The notes: a model not told the origin generated them from the letters alone. Positions 51,771 to 63,383 are shown, counted from the stretch's first letter. The stretch is 64,000 nt of DNA from Peromyscus leucopus (GCF_004664715.2 NC_051084.1:59949334-60013333); one strand, 5' to 3'. Numbers and translations are program-made.

Positions 51771-51894
51771 GGGATGAAGTTCTAGAGTGGAATGGTAAAC
51801 CCCTGCCGGGAGCAACAAACGAAGAAGTTTACAACATTATTTTAGAATCAAAATCAGAACCTCAAGTTGAAATTATTGTTTCAAGGCCTATTGG
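51771..51894 (+). CDS. Rims1: RIM1 exon: end of PDZ domain
   Basis: Acceptor TTTTTAAATTCAAG ends at 51770; donor GTAAGG begins at 51895. The 124 nt encode GDEVLEWNGKPLPGATNEEV and YNIILESKSEPQVEIIVSRP, ending IG with two bases of the Gly codon. Contains the GDEVLEWNG turn and the second PDZ helix (NEEVYNIILES), which closes the ligand groove. Entry phase 1, exit phase 2. Together with the following 47-nt exon it makes a symmetric 171-nt block. Confidence 0.97.
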
Positions 51895-54800
51895 GTAAGG
51901 CTAAAAACACTTGCTTCTTAAGCTCAGTGAATTACATGTATTAGCAGGGTTTGACAAAGAGTGTGGACATTCATACAGAACATGTTAACATGGATAGCTT
52001 TTTTTCATCTATTATGGGCATATATAACAGGCAATGAATCCTTCTTAACTTTTAAAATTATAACACTGGATTCTAATATGTTAGAATTATGTTAACATAT
52101 GTCTAATATGTTAGAATTCCTATATCTTAGAAGCCCCTCAATGGACCAATATAAAAATGCCAATATTTATTTTTCAATATAACAAAGTGTTGACTTTCAC
52201 TGATTAACTACTGATTTTTTTTGTAATTTCTAACTTAATCAGTGGTGTTTCCTTTAAGGGAATAACCCGTCAACATCTCCCGTCAATAACCCTTATACAT
52301 CTCCAATAACTTCTTATTCTATAAAGGAGAAAATATTTTTCCATACACTCACAAAAGAGTGGTTTCAGCTTTTGTTTGAAACAAGACAGGGGATATTGAG
52401 TATTTGGATGTTTGATCACTATAATAAATGTTATTTGTAAAACTTTAGTTTTAAACATGGTTCAGTAATCTATTGACAGTACAATATTTCTCTGTATCTG
52501 TCTTCAGTTCCCTATAGTGTTAGCATTTTCCAACAAACTCAACAAGTCTAGAGTAAAAATACATTTACCATTCTATAAATTTTAGTAGATATTTTTAACT
52601 ATGTCATTATAGTGAGCTTACTACATGAATTTATTCTTGGAATTAATTTTTATATCAGTTTGCCAAGCTAAGATATTACAGAGCTCTGATTTGAGACATT
52701 TATGTTGAAAAACTGTTAACTCTAATTTTTATTGTTTCCATGAGTGTATATCAATGTAAAACATACTGAAAATAACCATCCTAATATTGATAGAATGCCA
52801 AAGTATGATCCTATTTCACAGACCATTAATATATAAAACTCTAAAACAAAGCCAAGCTTTCAACTAATTTTAAGTGATGACAAAGAGTAAACACTGAACA
52901 CATTTCCAAAAGTATTATATATTTCCATGTAGGCTTTTAAAATAACACCATAATTTTTGCTAGTTTTATGTGATATATGTTCTAGTGCTGAGGTACATAT
53001 GACACTGAAAAAAGAGGTAAGTAAATTGGGAAATAATCAAAAGTATAAAAATGAAATTTATACTTGACCCCTACACACATAGCCAGATATTTTGTATATA
53101 TTTAGTGCTTTCAGAGTACTTAGGTAAAACAGTGATTTACCATGACTTAAGAGAACAACAGACAATTAAAGCAGACTGGAACAACAATAATATGACTATT
53201 GCTTTTATACTCATATTGCTCTGAAGTAATCATCTGCATATCCAAACCCTTGTCCATTATAAAGCCTGGAATTCAGAGAGTTATGACTTTGAAGACTGTG
53301 TCTGAATAAACATCAAAGCTGTCGTATACATTACTTCAGTAATAATGTTTAATGTCGTTAATGTTTAATTCATTGACATAATGATTTTAGGAGTCATTGT
53401 AGATAGATCTCATAACCATTAACACAGATTAAAAGCATAAGCTCCTTTCAGATGTTTTGGGAGACTATTGGCTTTTATGCTTCTAATCATTATTAAAATT
53501 ATTGAACACAAGACTTGTGAGTAGAAAAAAAACTAAAAAAACTTGTGTTAATAAGTGGAACTGTCTGCATGGAAATCTTGCAAAAGCAATTAATGTTGGC
53601 CCAAAATGACTTTAGAGTTTTTTAAAACAACTTTTCCCAGTCTCCCTTTCAGTAACATATAAAATATGTCAGAGTTACACATTCTGAGTTTTTAACTGAC
53701 TGTGTTAAGATTTTCAAAGAACTTTTACAATCTAAAAGATTATCATCCTGATTTTTAAAGATAATTTTTTTCCATTTGCGCAAATGAATTGAAAGGCAAT
53801 TGTCATTGTGGAAGCAGTTGTATTTCAGGAATTATAAAGAAATCTCAATTACTAGTTCATGGAGATTATATAAATTGGCATTTATGTTCACATATATGAT
53901 ACAATACAGTTATAAATTATGAGCATGAGGTTTTATCATCTGTAGAAAAAACTGAGTATAGTTAATTATGAAATTAGTTTGCACACAAAGTGAGAAGGCA
54001 TCAAGAACCAAAGCAGAAAACAAAATAGTAAAAGTAACCAAGTGAATTTAGGCTGTAAGGAAAGTAATTAAAATAATTTAACTGATATGCTGATAATTCT
54101 GTTGACACTAACTCCAGTCTGCTTTAATATGTTATATTAACACTTGCATGTTATTAATCTCCTTAAATTAATACTAAAATATTTTTGAAAAAGGGGAGGC
54201 AAAGTGGACATATACAAGATAATGCCCAAACCAAAGGTGGTCCAGGGTTCTTATGGGATTTTAAGGTCTCAGTGGAAAATAGATGAAGCTGAAGTTGTCC
54301 TAAGAAGTTTTTTTTCAGAGTAGTTTGTGAGCATGGCTTGAATGGGGACTCTCACAACTCACTTTAACCATGGAGTGTAATAGCCACATATTTAGCAAAC
54401 CAGTATAGAGATAAAAATCTCTATGAGGGACATATATTTGCATATATATTATATGTGCCATGTATATATTACATGCACATACACGAGCTATTTTGGCTTT
54501 TTTGTTGCAAGCTTGCACCATCATTAATTTCCGAAGCAATTCATCCTTTTAAGTTTCTTAACTTTGCCCATGGTAGTCATCATTTCATTTACTTATGAAG
54601 AAATATTTCCATCTGTTTCACTCAGTAAACTCTTTCAGATGTGTTTGTAAAGCATATTCCTGATTTGTAAAATTTGTGTCATTTTGATTTTCTAGAATTG
54701 AAACAAAATACTATTACCTTTAACATTTTTTTTAATTTCCAAAACCTGCTGTTTTGGTAGTAAAAATATTGTGGGGAACGTATCCACAATATTATTCTGA

Positions 54801-55046
54801 TTGTTGTCATGTTAAAGTATTTTGCTGTTAAAACTATATAAAAACTTTTTTTTTTTTACTGCAGTTTTCTTTATGTGGGGTTTGGCATTCATGCACATTA
54901 GTCGTTACCTAAATAGTATCTCTCCTTCATTTCTACACCATAAAGACCCCAAAGGACTTTCATCTCACTGAGATAGAATGGGCTGTGTTCGCCTCAGGCA
55001 GGGTAACTTACCTAATGGGATTTTTCACTCTACCTGTTTCTTTTAG
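51895..55046 (+). other. Rims1: Intron after PDZ
   Basis: 3.15 kb, AT-rich, no recognised SINE or LTR. A local direct repeat lies at 52071-52118. Nothing else seen. Confidence 0.9.
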
Positions 55047-55093
55047 TGACATCCCCCGGATCCCTGAGAGTTCCCATCCTCCCCTGGAGTCTA
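55047..55093 (+). CDS. Rims1: RIM1 exon: 47-nt linker after PDZ
   Basis: Acceptor ACCTGTTTCTTTTAG ends at 55046 with a strong pyrimidine tract; donor GTGAGTAA begins at 55094. It encodes DIPRIPESSHPPLES, completing the Gly codon from the previous exon and leaving one base of a Ser codon. Entry phase 2, exit phase 1. The peptide is Pro/Ser-rich and probably unstructured. Its small size makes it easy to miss by frame search alone; it is supported by exact phase match on both sides and the conserved IGDIPRIP sequence shared with RIM2. Confidence 0.96.
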
Positions 55094-55373
55094 GTGAGTA
55101 ATAGCATTTCCTTGTTATTAAAAATACATTAAACTAAATTAGAAAATAAGATTCATTGTTTTCCTTAATCATTTGATGTAAATGAACTAATATTACCGTT
55201 TGCCTGTCTTTGCTAATTTTGCAATGGTAATAATGCTCAAACCAAGGTGGTCTAGGCCATGTTCACTAATCTAGTTACTAACTCAAAGTTGTTCTTTACC
55301 AGGAATTTTTCCTTTGCTCATTTTCGTGCCCATACAAATATTCTCATTTCAATATCCTTCTTTATAATGTTAT

Positions 55374-55790
55374 GTTGAAAGTGTTATGTTTGGGACAGGT
55401 GTTTTGAGGGAAACTGAGGCAGAATACTGGAGAGTAAAGAGTCTATGAGAAAAGTTATTAGCTCCATGAACAGGCAGCTAATGCATGCACAGCATGGTGA
55501 GAGCATCATGGAGACTTCAGACCCCAGTAGCAGAAGCAGAAGGCAAGGCAGGGTCTCTGGAAAGTCAGAACCGGCATCGGAGAAGTAGGGGCCGTTCTGT
55601 GCTTACAACGTTCTGAAGATGGTGAAGGTCTCACACCCAGAGCCTGCAGCCGGGCTCTCTGATTCCTGGTCAAGAGACAAAGAAGGTAGTTGGGGGGGGG
55701 GCGCAGGATGTATGTATTCAACACCACCTTTGATGTTAACTGGCTTCCCTGGTGAGAAATCCTAGCACCTGTATATCTGACCATGTCTCA
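55374..55790 (+). mobile_element. Possible LTR-type repeat segment
   Basis: A sharply GC-richer block within AT-rich intron, starting near TGTTATGTTTGGGACAGGTG and including GAAACTGAGGCAGAATACTG and a G run at 55692-55700. Composition and TG start suggest a mobile element such as an LTR, but I do not recognise the family and see no target-site duplication. Confidence 0.35.
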
Positions 55791-55898
55791 GTAGGCATGC
55801 CCTTTGTGTCTGTGAGGTGAGGCTTAAGAAAAGGCCTGATTCTGACATCGCATTTTTACTAGTCGTAAATCGGTACACTGAGCAGAAAAAATTTATTG

Positions 55899-56035
55899 TG
55901 GGCTGAGCATTATGACACGAGTTTACAGTCTCATATCTTGGAGGGCAGATGCAGGAGATTACAGGTTCAAGACTAGCTTGTACTACTTGTTGAGAATCTA
56001 TCTCAAGAAAACAAAACAAAAATAAGTAAATTAAT
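55899..56035 (+). mobile_element. B1-type SINE
   Basis: GTGGGCTGAGCATTATGACA, GGAGGGCAGATGCAGGAGAT, AGGTTCAAGACTAGCTTGTA and AATCTATCTCAAGAAAACAA follow B1 in + orientation, with an A-rich then (AATT)n tail. Confidence 0.7.
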
Positions 56036-56115
56036 TAATTAATTAATAATTAAGATTCTGAAACGTGACTATCCAAGTTGATTGATAAGCAGCACAGTCT
56101 GAAAACAGTCTAGAC

Positions 56116-56338
56116 CAGTGGTTCTCAACCTGTGGGTTGTAATCCCTTTGGGGGTTGAACAGTGCTTTCATAGGGGTCACCTAAGACCCTGAAAACACAG
56201 ATATTGGCATTAAGATTGATAACAGCAGCAAAATTATGGTTAGGAAGTAGAAATGAAAATTATTTTATGGTTTGGTGTCACCACAACATAAAGAACTGAA
56301 TTAAAGGATTGCAGGATTAGGAAGGTTGAGAATCACTG
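56116..56338 (+). mobile_element. URR1-like hAT (Charlie group) DNA transposon
   Basis: 223 bp with terminal inverted repeats: CAGTGGTTCTCAACCT at the left end and the complement of CAGTGATTCTCAACCT at the right end (15 of 16 match). Flanked by a perfect 8-bp target-site duplication GTCTAGAC at 56108-56115 and 56339-56346. Non-autonomous: no transposase. The body words GGGGTTGAACAGTGCTTTCA and GGTTTGGTGTCACCACAACA match the rodent URR1 family as I recall it. Orientation is arbitrary. Confidence 0.88.
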
Positions 56339-58218
56339 GTCTAGACACCTTAATAACTAATTGTCATACCACCACATAATAGTGTCACATATGACATTAG
56401 AAGTCCATGGGTGTAATAGAGTTCAATGATGGCATGTGTGACAGAGCTGTTAGTGTACAGTGGTCAAAGAATTATCTGTATAATAAGTAAAGTCACTCAG
56501 GATGGGATAAGATCATATTGTGTGTAATGATACTGTTAGATAATGAAATTTTGTTGATAATCTGGACATTATTGGAATTCAGTCAAAACTGGGGTTTGAT
56601 TCTCTAGGTATTATTACAGAATTCATCTTATATGATGATAAACTTAAATGGGTTTAAGGAAAACTAGTGATGAGAAGGGAAATAAAACATGATCATACTG
56701 AAGAAGGAACCTCTGGCCAAGTTACCACACAAAACCTATTCCATTATGTTCTCATTTTCATCATGTTCTCAGCCGGAACTGGGCCCAGATTTGGTTTGGG
56801 GCTTTTGATGACCAATACTAAGAGATGCGTGGAGAAAATTCCATAAATATTAGTAGTCTAGATAAAATAAAAAATAAACTCATTTTTATAAGATGGCATT
56901 ATTATAAGAAACATATTTTAAGACCTAAAATGATTAGTGGGATTAGGTTAAAGACATCTGATTAAAGAGAAATTTTATTTTATAGCTATATTTAATGTAG
57001 TTAAAAGTCTCCTTTTTAGGGCACAAAATGATACATGTGGCTTCATTTAAATCTCATTTTGGAGTCGTTAACACAGAAGACCCAGCTCTCTTCTTGGAGG
57101 GAATAGGAGATAGTTTACTCTGGAGCCATTTTGAGTGAACATAACCTGGGAACACAAACTTAGATCATTCCATATTCCATGTTCCAGAATAGAAGCTGTT
57201 TCCTGTAGTTGTATAGATTTACAGAACAAAGAAAGCCATGAATTGAGGAAAGTTTAAAATACGTGGAGGGGTACATTAGAGAAATGGTTACAGCGAAATG
57301 AGGGACGATTTTCTATAGGCTTAACATGCTATCTGATGACATTCTTGGCATTGAGGTTGGTGAAGTTAGATTCCAAAGGTTTTTATCTATTAGTTACAGG
57401 ATGTTAGTACTATCATGGAGGTGGGCATGGATAGTTCTAGGTGCTAAGGATAGTACAAGATAAGGTAACCAACCTTTGGACCTATAACATTCCAACCCCT
57501 GTGCATCATTGCAGTTTTAATCAATCTTTGTAGACACAGTTTCTGTTCACAGACTATAGAAAAGAACTGTGTGGGTAGCATACCTCAGTATAATTCCACA
57601 CTGAATTTTGAGTGCCTATGTATTCAAGAACAAAGCAGGGTGATTGCTTTTCAGAGCATCCTGTTTTTCTGCATGTGCCTGGGTACAGAGCAACAGCATT
57701 ACATGAAAGCAGAGCATTAAATTAATGAGAAATACTATTCTCAGTTAAGAGATTTATTTGTAACATAAAAATTAAGAGAGATAATTTATTTAAAAAAAAC
57801 ATGATGAAATCTAAATTTAAATGTGGCTCATAAATTGTGTCCTATATTCGTTCATATCAATTTGTCAGCAAATGTTCACTGGTGACCATAATTAACACAA
57901 CAGGCAGCCTCTTCCTTGTAACTGCCTCAGAAAGCTTGTTCATTGATGTAACTTATGACAGGTGATACAGAACAATTCAAAATGTGGATAAGATCCTTCA
58001 TGTTGAAACAAGTGAATGCAGTATCATATTATATCATCTAAAACAGATAATTAACCAAAGAAGACATAAAGAACTTGCTAGAGCTATCCCATGAAAAGTA
58101 AATTCTACACTGAATCATGTTAGCTATGCCTTAATACAAATTACAGGTCCATTTACCTTTTGGTTCAAACATGTTTCCCTTACTCTAACATGTGTTCATT
58201 TTTTTATTCTCATTTTAG

Positions 58219-58331
58219 GCTCAAGTTCCTTTGAATCTCAGAAGATGGAAAGGCCTTCCATTTCTGTTATTTCTCCAACCAGCCCTGGAGCTCTGAAAGA
58301 CGCCCCCCAAGTCCTGCCAGGGCAACTCTCT
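58219..58331 (+). CDS. Rims1: RIM1 exon: Ser-rich linker leading into C2A
   Basis: Acceptor TTATTCTCATTTTAG ends at 58218; donor GTATGT begins at 58332. With one carried base, 113 nt encode 38 residues: SSSSFESQKMERPSISVISP then TSPGALKDAPQVLPGQLS. With the preceding TCT codon this makes a run of five Ser. The last residues (GQLS) begin the first C2A strand, which continues as VKLWYDK in the next exon. Entry phase 1, exit phase 0. Confidence 0.97.
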
Positions 58332-59954
58332 GTATGTAGTTTCGTATATGCAGTGAATGACTGGCATTAGGGTTTGTTCTTTGAATGCGTCATTAAAAAC
58401 CGCCTGGCTTTCCTGAGCCTCCAGCGAATACATAGCCATTTGGAGCTATCACCTACTTCACCATTGTTTTCTGTGTTTCTTCAGCTTGTCCCTCTAGTCA
58501 CACATATTGACATAGAACTATTCACTGAATGTTTACAATGTGCTAAGTGCTCTTAAACATTAGCTGGTAAATGATAAACTTTGGAAAAATATTCATACTT
58601 TTGGTAAATTAAGTCAATGGTCCGGAGTAAGTCAGTATTCACATACATTCGTAGAAAGCCACATTCAATTTTCTTATCCACTTTTATGGAGCCTGGAGCT
58701 AAAAAAAAAAAAAGAAAAAAAAAAGCTTAAATTTAAAAAAAACAAAACAAAACATTGTCTTCTTAGGACATTTGTTTGTGGAAAGACAGCAGAGATGATG
58801 TCCAAACACAGTGGCCCACATACTTCCTGTGGATTTGCTCTCTAACCTGGGGAACCCTGGAGAAATAAACTGGCCAACTGTTATGGATAGCTCATAGATT
58901 AAAAACAGAAAGTGAGAAGCTTGCATTAATAACGAAGATGAAATTTTGCTTCAGATTTTTCCATGAAGAGTTGTGTTTTCAGTCTTTAGTGCTGTGTGGC
59001 TTTCTGTGGTCAATCTTAATGCTTTTCTTTGATAAGTCAAAGAAAATGAACTTATAGTCACTGTTACTTCCAAGTCCTCCTTATAATATAAGAAAAAGCA
59101 TAACCTGTTTTGCTTAGCTGCTTGGGCATTTTTTTTCATTGTAGTTATCTCTGGTTCTTCACCTACACCATTAAAGGGGGTTAAAGCTTAAATTGGTTGT
59201 ATAAAAAAAAATAGAAGTTTGAATTCATACATCTCCAAATCCTTTTCCTGTTCCTTGCAGTGATGAAACAGTCCCATTTAATTTAGCTTGTTTTGTTATT
59301 ATGACTTCTGAATACACTATCTCACATACCCAGTAGGCATTTGTATTTAAATGTAATCACTTAAACAGAAAATCAAAAGTAACTTCTAGATTCAAAGACA
59401 GAATTGAAGTTAACACTGTGAATTTAGTGACATATTCTTGCCGCCAGAATGGACTCTGTGTTTAAATCTAATTTGAGGTCACCTTGTGTTTCACCATTTG
59501 GCTCTAGCATGAGGAATTCATCATTAGAAGTGTCACTCGGCCTTCGTGTTATTTGGAGTGTCACTTATGTGTTAAGCCTTCCCTTTCTTTTCCTTTCTTT
59601 CATAATAGCTAGCTTATACGACAGAGAAACATGTTAGGAAGCAACAAACTTTGCCTGGTGCAGAGTGGGTCTGTGATGAATATGTTCCCTGACCACTTCC
59701 CTTCCTTCTTAATCAATTCTTATTTCAGCCACCCATAGTACTAGAAAGCACTTTCTTTGAAAATTTTTTATTATATTTTTGAGATTATGATTACATCATT
59801 TCTGCTTTCCCTTTTTTCCTTCTAAATCTTACCATATCCCTGGACTTGCTCTTTAGAAAGGACTTCAAACAACCCTAAAATAAAGTCATTGATGACCAAC
59901 ACCTATTATGTTTGATATCAAAAAACATTATGATGACTTCAGTATTCCCAGAAT

Positions 59955-60026
59955 TAAGCTCCAAAGCTACACAGAGAAACCCTGTCTCAAAAAATCCAAA
60001 TAACAACCGCAACAACAATAATAATA
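59955..60026 (+). mobile_element. B1 3' end fragment
   Basis: AGCTACACAGAGAAACCCTG then TCTCAAAAAATCC is the last part of B1; a (CAA)n/(AAT)n tail follows. Confidence 0.65.
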
Positions 60027-60041
60027 GTTGTATTAGTTGTA

Positions 60042-60534
60042 TGTACATGCTTTTTCTTTTGGGCCATCAACCAGCTCTCAAATCATGACACAGAGCTTAG
60101 GCTCATTTCTGGCTAGCTCTTTTAACTTAAATTAACCTGTTTCCTTTATTTACATTTGCCTCAGGGCTTTTTACCTTTCTTTCCTTCTGTATATCTTATT
60201 TTCACTGCTTCTCATGACTGGCTGCCTGGTTTATTGTCCTGGGCATGTCCCTCTCGCATCTCATTCTTCTCTTTCCCAGATTTATCCTTCTATTTATTCT
60301 CTGTGCCTGCCAGCATTGCCTATCCTTTTTCTGCCTAGCTATTGGCCATTCTGCTCTCTATGAGATCAATCAGGTGCCTTAGGCAGGCAAGCTGAAACAA
60401 ATACAACACATCTTAACATAATTAAGCAAGTGCAGCATAACCAAATGTAACACACTTTTACACACTTAAAGTGATATTCCACAGCATAAAAAATGTAACA
60501 TATCTTTGCCTAATTAAAGTAATATTCCACAACA
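60042..60534 (-). mobile_element. Solo ERVK-type LTR, antisense
   Basis: On the + strand it runs from TGTACATGC to ATTCCACAACA. The flanks are GTTGTA (60036-60041) and GTTGCA (60535-60540), a 6-bp duplication with one mismatch. Read in reverse it contains GGTTAATTTAAGTT and TTGGCCAATAGC, shared with the LTR at 14256-14616, so the two are related families. Its 5' part (LTR sense) holds a tandem duplication of about 49 bp (60433-60481 and 60482-60530). No internal viral sequence. Confidence 0.7.
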
Positions 60535-60757
60535 GTTGCATTTCCATACCTGAAGATGTAATGGTTTTGCCTGTTGTGAGTTGTACATAAAATGCTTACT
60601 AAAGGGAAAAAGTAACTTCTTGACGGCTATATTTCAAATCACTGGAATCCCGTTATACTTCAAGTCAAAACATCCTTTAAATAGAGTTCTGATGCTTTAT
60701 GCAAAATTATTTAATCTCCTGCTTTTGATAAACAGTTCCATTCTGCATTTCTCCTAG

Positions 60758-60888
60758 GTGAAGCTGTGGTATGATAAAGTGGGACATCAGCTGATTGTGA
60801 ATGTTCTACAAGCAACTGATCTACCCCCTAGAGTAGATGGGCGTCCCAGGAACCCCTATGTAAAAATGTATTTTCTTCCAGATAGAAG
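60758..60888 (+). CDS. Rims1: RIM1 exon: C2A domain, first part
   Basis: Acceptor TGCATTTCTCCTAG ends at 60757; donor GTAGTG begins at 60889. The 131 nt encode VKLWYDKVGHQLIVNVLQAT, DLPPRVDGRPRNPYVKMYFL, then PDR and two bases of the Ser codon. Loop 1 has ATDLPP, but where a calcium-binding C2 domain usually has SDPYVK this one has RNPYVK, so a ligand Asp is replaced by Asn. This agrees with the known calcium independence of RIM C2A. Entry phase 0, exit phase 2. Confidence 0.97.
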
Positions 60889-61972
60889 GTAGTGAATGAT
60901 TTTTGAAAAGTTTACTAAACTCAGTATTAATTAGAGAGATAGAATTTCCTTTCTGGGACATATTTTCCAAATATAATAAGTAATTCTCTCTAGTGGACTA
61001 AACAGCTTTATCCATGAAGATAATGTCTCAGACCTTTTACTTGATAATAATGAGGTACTTTTAAATATTCCCATTAGTAGAGACATTTCATTAAGAATGT
61101 ACCTTTATATGTACCTACAGTCAGAATCATTGCTTAACATTTATAATTGAAATTAGTACTATTAAGTAATATTAGTATTATACCCTATGAGTTCTCCTTA
61201 GATTTTGATGTTATTAAACAAAACATAGGAAAAAAGATGGACTGGAAGCATAGTTCAATAGCAGAGCATTCCCCTAACTTGATGAGGCGCTGGGTTTGAA
61301 CCTCATCTCAAGGCAGTGATAGTAAGTGACAGCTCAGTTGTTCAGCCACAACTGAACATTCATAACATCCCCTCTAAAGCTCATAGAACATTGTAAAGAA
61401 GGGAATGGCAAGAATATGTAAAATATATCAGTGATATATGTGCTATCGAACTCCAGCGTCTGGGAAAGACAGAACATTTGCAAACATGAACTCAAACAGT
61501 TTGAGTTTGCCTGCACTGAAAGCACACGGGGGAGGGGGGGGGAGTAGGAGCCTACAACAGTCAGGGATTAGGGAGAGGCTCGGGGACTCTACTCCTTATG
61601 GATGAAGTATTTGCTACAAAAAGATTATTAGACTGTGGAGGTGTCCCCGTCAGTTTTCTGATCTCAGGGAACCCAAGTCAGTGTGAACATGGGCAGCTCT
61701 GGTTAAACTCAGTGAGTTATAAAATAATGAGTCATGAATCTCAGAAAAGAACCTGCAGGGAGTTGATTGGGAGGATTTATAGGGAGTGGGATGAGATCAA
61801 TGGGTGAAGGCAGATAGTAAGCAGAATCCCATATAGGTGTGTATAAAGTTATCAGAGAATAAGCTTAATAAGGGAGAAGGAAGGGGAAGACAGTAGAGAT
61901 ACTGATTGCAATTACACATGACTGTAGTACACGGCTCCACTTGCTCATTTAGGAAACATCTTTATTTTTCAG
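60889..61972 (+). other. Rims1: First intron within C2A
   Basis: 1.1 kb. An old ID-like SINE at about 61238-61312 and a G-rich patch at 61528-61541; nothing else recognised. Confidence 0.9.
61238..61312 (+). mobile_element. Old ID-type SINE
   Basis: GGACTGGAAGCATAGTTCAA, GCAGAGCATTCCCCTAACTT and GCGCTGGGTTTGAACCTCAT retain the tRNA-like A and B box layout. Confidence 0.55.
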
Positions 61973-62144
61973 TGACAAGAGTAAAAGAAGGACAAAGACA
62001 GTGAAGAAAATTCTAGAACCAAAATGGAACCAAACATTTGTCTACTCACATGTCCATCGTAGGGATTTCCGAGAGCGAATGTTAGAAATTACCGTGTGGG
62101 ATCAGCCGAGAGTGCAAGAGGAAGAGAGTGAATTTCTTGGAGAG
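61973..62144 (+). CDS. Rims1: RIM1 exon: C2A domain, central part
   Basis: Acceptor ATCTTTATTTTTCAG ends at 61972; donor GTGATG, a weak match, begins at 62145. The 172 nt encode SDKSKRRTKTVKKILEPKWN, QTFVYSHVHRRDFRERMLEI, then TVWDQPRVQEEESEFLGE. It holds the polybasic strand (KSKRRTKTVKK) typical of C2 domains that contact acidic lipids or partners, and loop 3 (WDQPRVQEEE), where the second Asp of the usual WDxD is Pro. Entry phase 2, exit phase 0. The following intron is only 112 nt. Confidence 0.97.
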
Positions 62145-62256
62145 GTGATGTATTTCCTGGAGAGTCAAGTTCGATGCTTATTGTGGCTTCTGACATACCT
62201 GTTGGCCATGGGTGCTTTCATGCTGTGTTTCACTTGAGAACTCACTGCCTTTTCAG
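62145..62256 (+). other. Rims1: Second intron within C2A (112 nt)
   Basis: Very short for this gene. Donor GTGATG is weak; acceptor CTGCCTTTTCAG is good. The RIMS1 frame stays open for 30 codons into it and stops at TGA (62236-62238). Confidence 0.93.
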
Positions 62257-62410
62257 ATCCTCATAGAATTGGAAACGGCGCTTTTAGATGATGAGCCCCA
62301 CTGGTATAAACTCCAGACACATGATCAGTCCTCACTACCTCTGCCTCAGCCGTCCCCGTTCATGCCAAGGCGGCATATCCATGGAGAGAGCTCCAGCAAA
62401 AAACTACAAA
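62257..62410 (+). CDS. Rims1: RIM1 exon: end of C2A domain and following linker
   Basis: Acceptor CACTGCCTTTTCAG ends at 62256; donor GTAGGT begins at 62411. The 154 nt encode ILIELETALLDDEPHWYKLQ, the last C2A strands, then THDQSSLPLPQPSPFMPRRH and IHGESSSKKLQ. The Pro-rich part PLPQPSPFMPRR starts the long disordered linker toward the RIM-BP-binding and C2B regions. Entry phase 0, exit phase 1 (one base of Arg). Confidence 0.97.
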
Positions 62411-63383
62411 GTAGGTTAAAGTCACTTCAGTTAGTCGGCAGTAATTACGTTTCCGCTTCTGCTCACCATTGACACCGAAAAAGATACATTTTCAAGAGTT
62501 TTATTGTAGAAACACTGTTCATCTCTGTAAAAGAGATTTAGCTATACTATTTTCTGTATATCACAATAAAATAACATATGTGGTATAGAAGATTAAGAGA
62601 TAAAGCTAAAAAAATCTCCCAGAGACTTCCCTTGTACAGTGTTTGATCACTGAGGGGCTAACTGATGAAATGATTTCTCTGTTTGGTAATGGGTTGCTAT
62701 ATATAATGTCGTAATAACTATCATTTTAGGTTATTTCAGTCTTATTGGCAAAGATATATTTTAAGTCATGGCATTGCAAGTTTATTACTATTCATGTGGT
62801 AATTTGGAAAATTCATTGTCTTTTTAATCATTTTTGAGTTATCAAGTAAAAGAAAAAGTTTCAACAGATTGGAAACTTGGAAGCATTGCTTTGGCAATCT
62901 GGATTCAAATTTTTGCTTTTTCATTGAATATAGTATGTCAGTATTTCTCTGATCGATAATTTCCTCAAAATTAATATTCATCAGTATCATGGCTAATGAA
63001 CATATATTTTAAGAATGGGCTTGATGCTTTTTAAACATCCTGAAGTGTGCCAGATGGCAGCCAAGGTAGGTCTTTGAGCCTGGCCACTCAGCCTTACCCT
63101 TCTCCCTATAGGCAAATTGTATGTACTTCACTATACATTTTCCGTTCAGCATTTAAAATGAAGAAGGATGCAAGTCAAATTTTATTCTGAAAGAGCCCTT
63201 CAGTGTAATTTTGTATGGAGGAAATTCTGAAAAATACTGTTGTTGTTGTTGTTGTTTTAAACAAACACCTTTCGTGAAAAACCAGACCAGTGTTTACTTT
63301 GAATTATTCTTATTCAACTATGTCCTTTGCATGTTGTAAACCGAGTAGACACAGAGGTATCTGTTTGCCTTACTGTTGTGCAG
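62411..63383 (+). other. Rims1: Intron after C2A
   Basis: About 1 kb, unique AT-rich sequence with a (GTT)n patch at 63239-63255. Confidence 0.9.

Larger units (their letters stand above)
55094..58218 (+). other. Rims1: Intron between the 47-nt and 113-nt exons
   Basis: 3.1 kb. Holds a GC-richer possible LTR segment, a B1 and a URR1-like DNA transposon, listed separately. From 56350 to the acceptor it is unique AT-rich sequence. Confidence 0.9.
58332..60757 (+). other. Rims1: Intron before C2A
   Basis: 2.4 kb. An A-rich patch at 58699-58752, a B1 tail fragment and an antisense ERVK-type LTR near its 3' end; otherwise unique. Confidence 0.9.
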
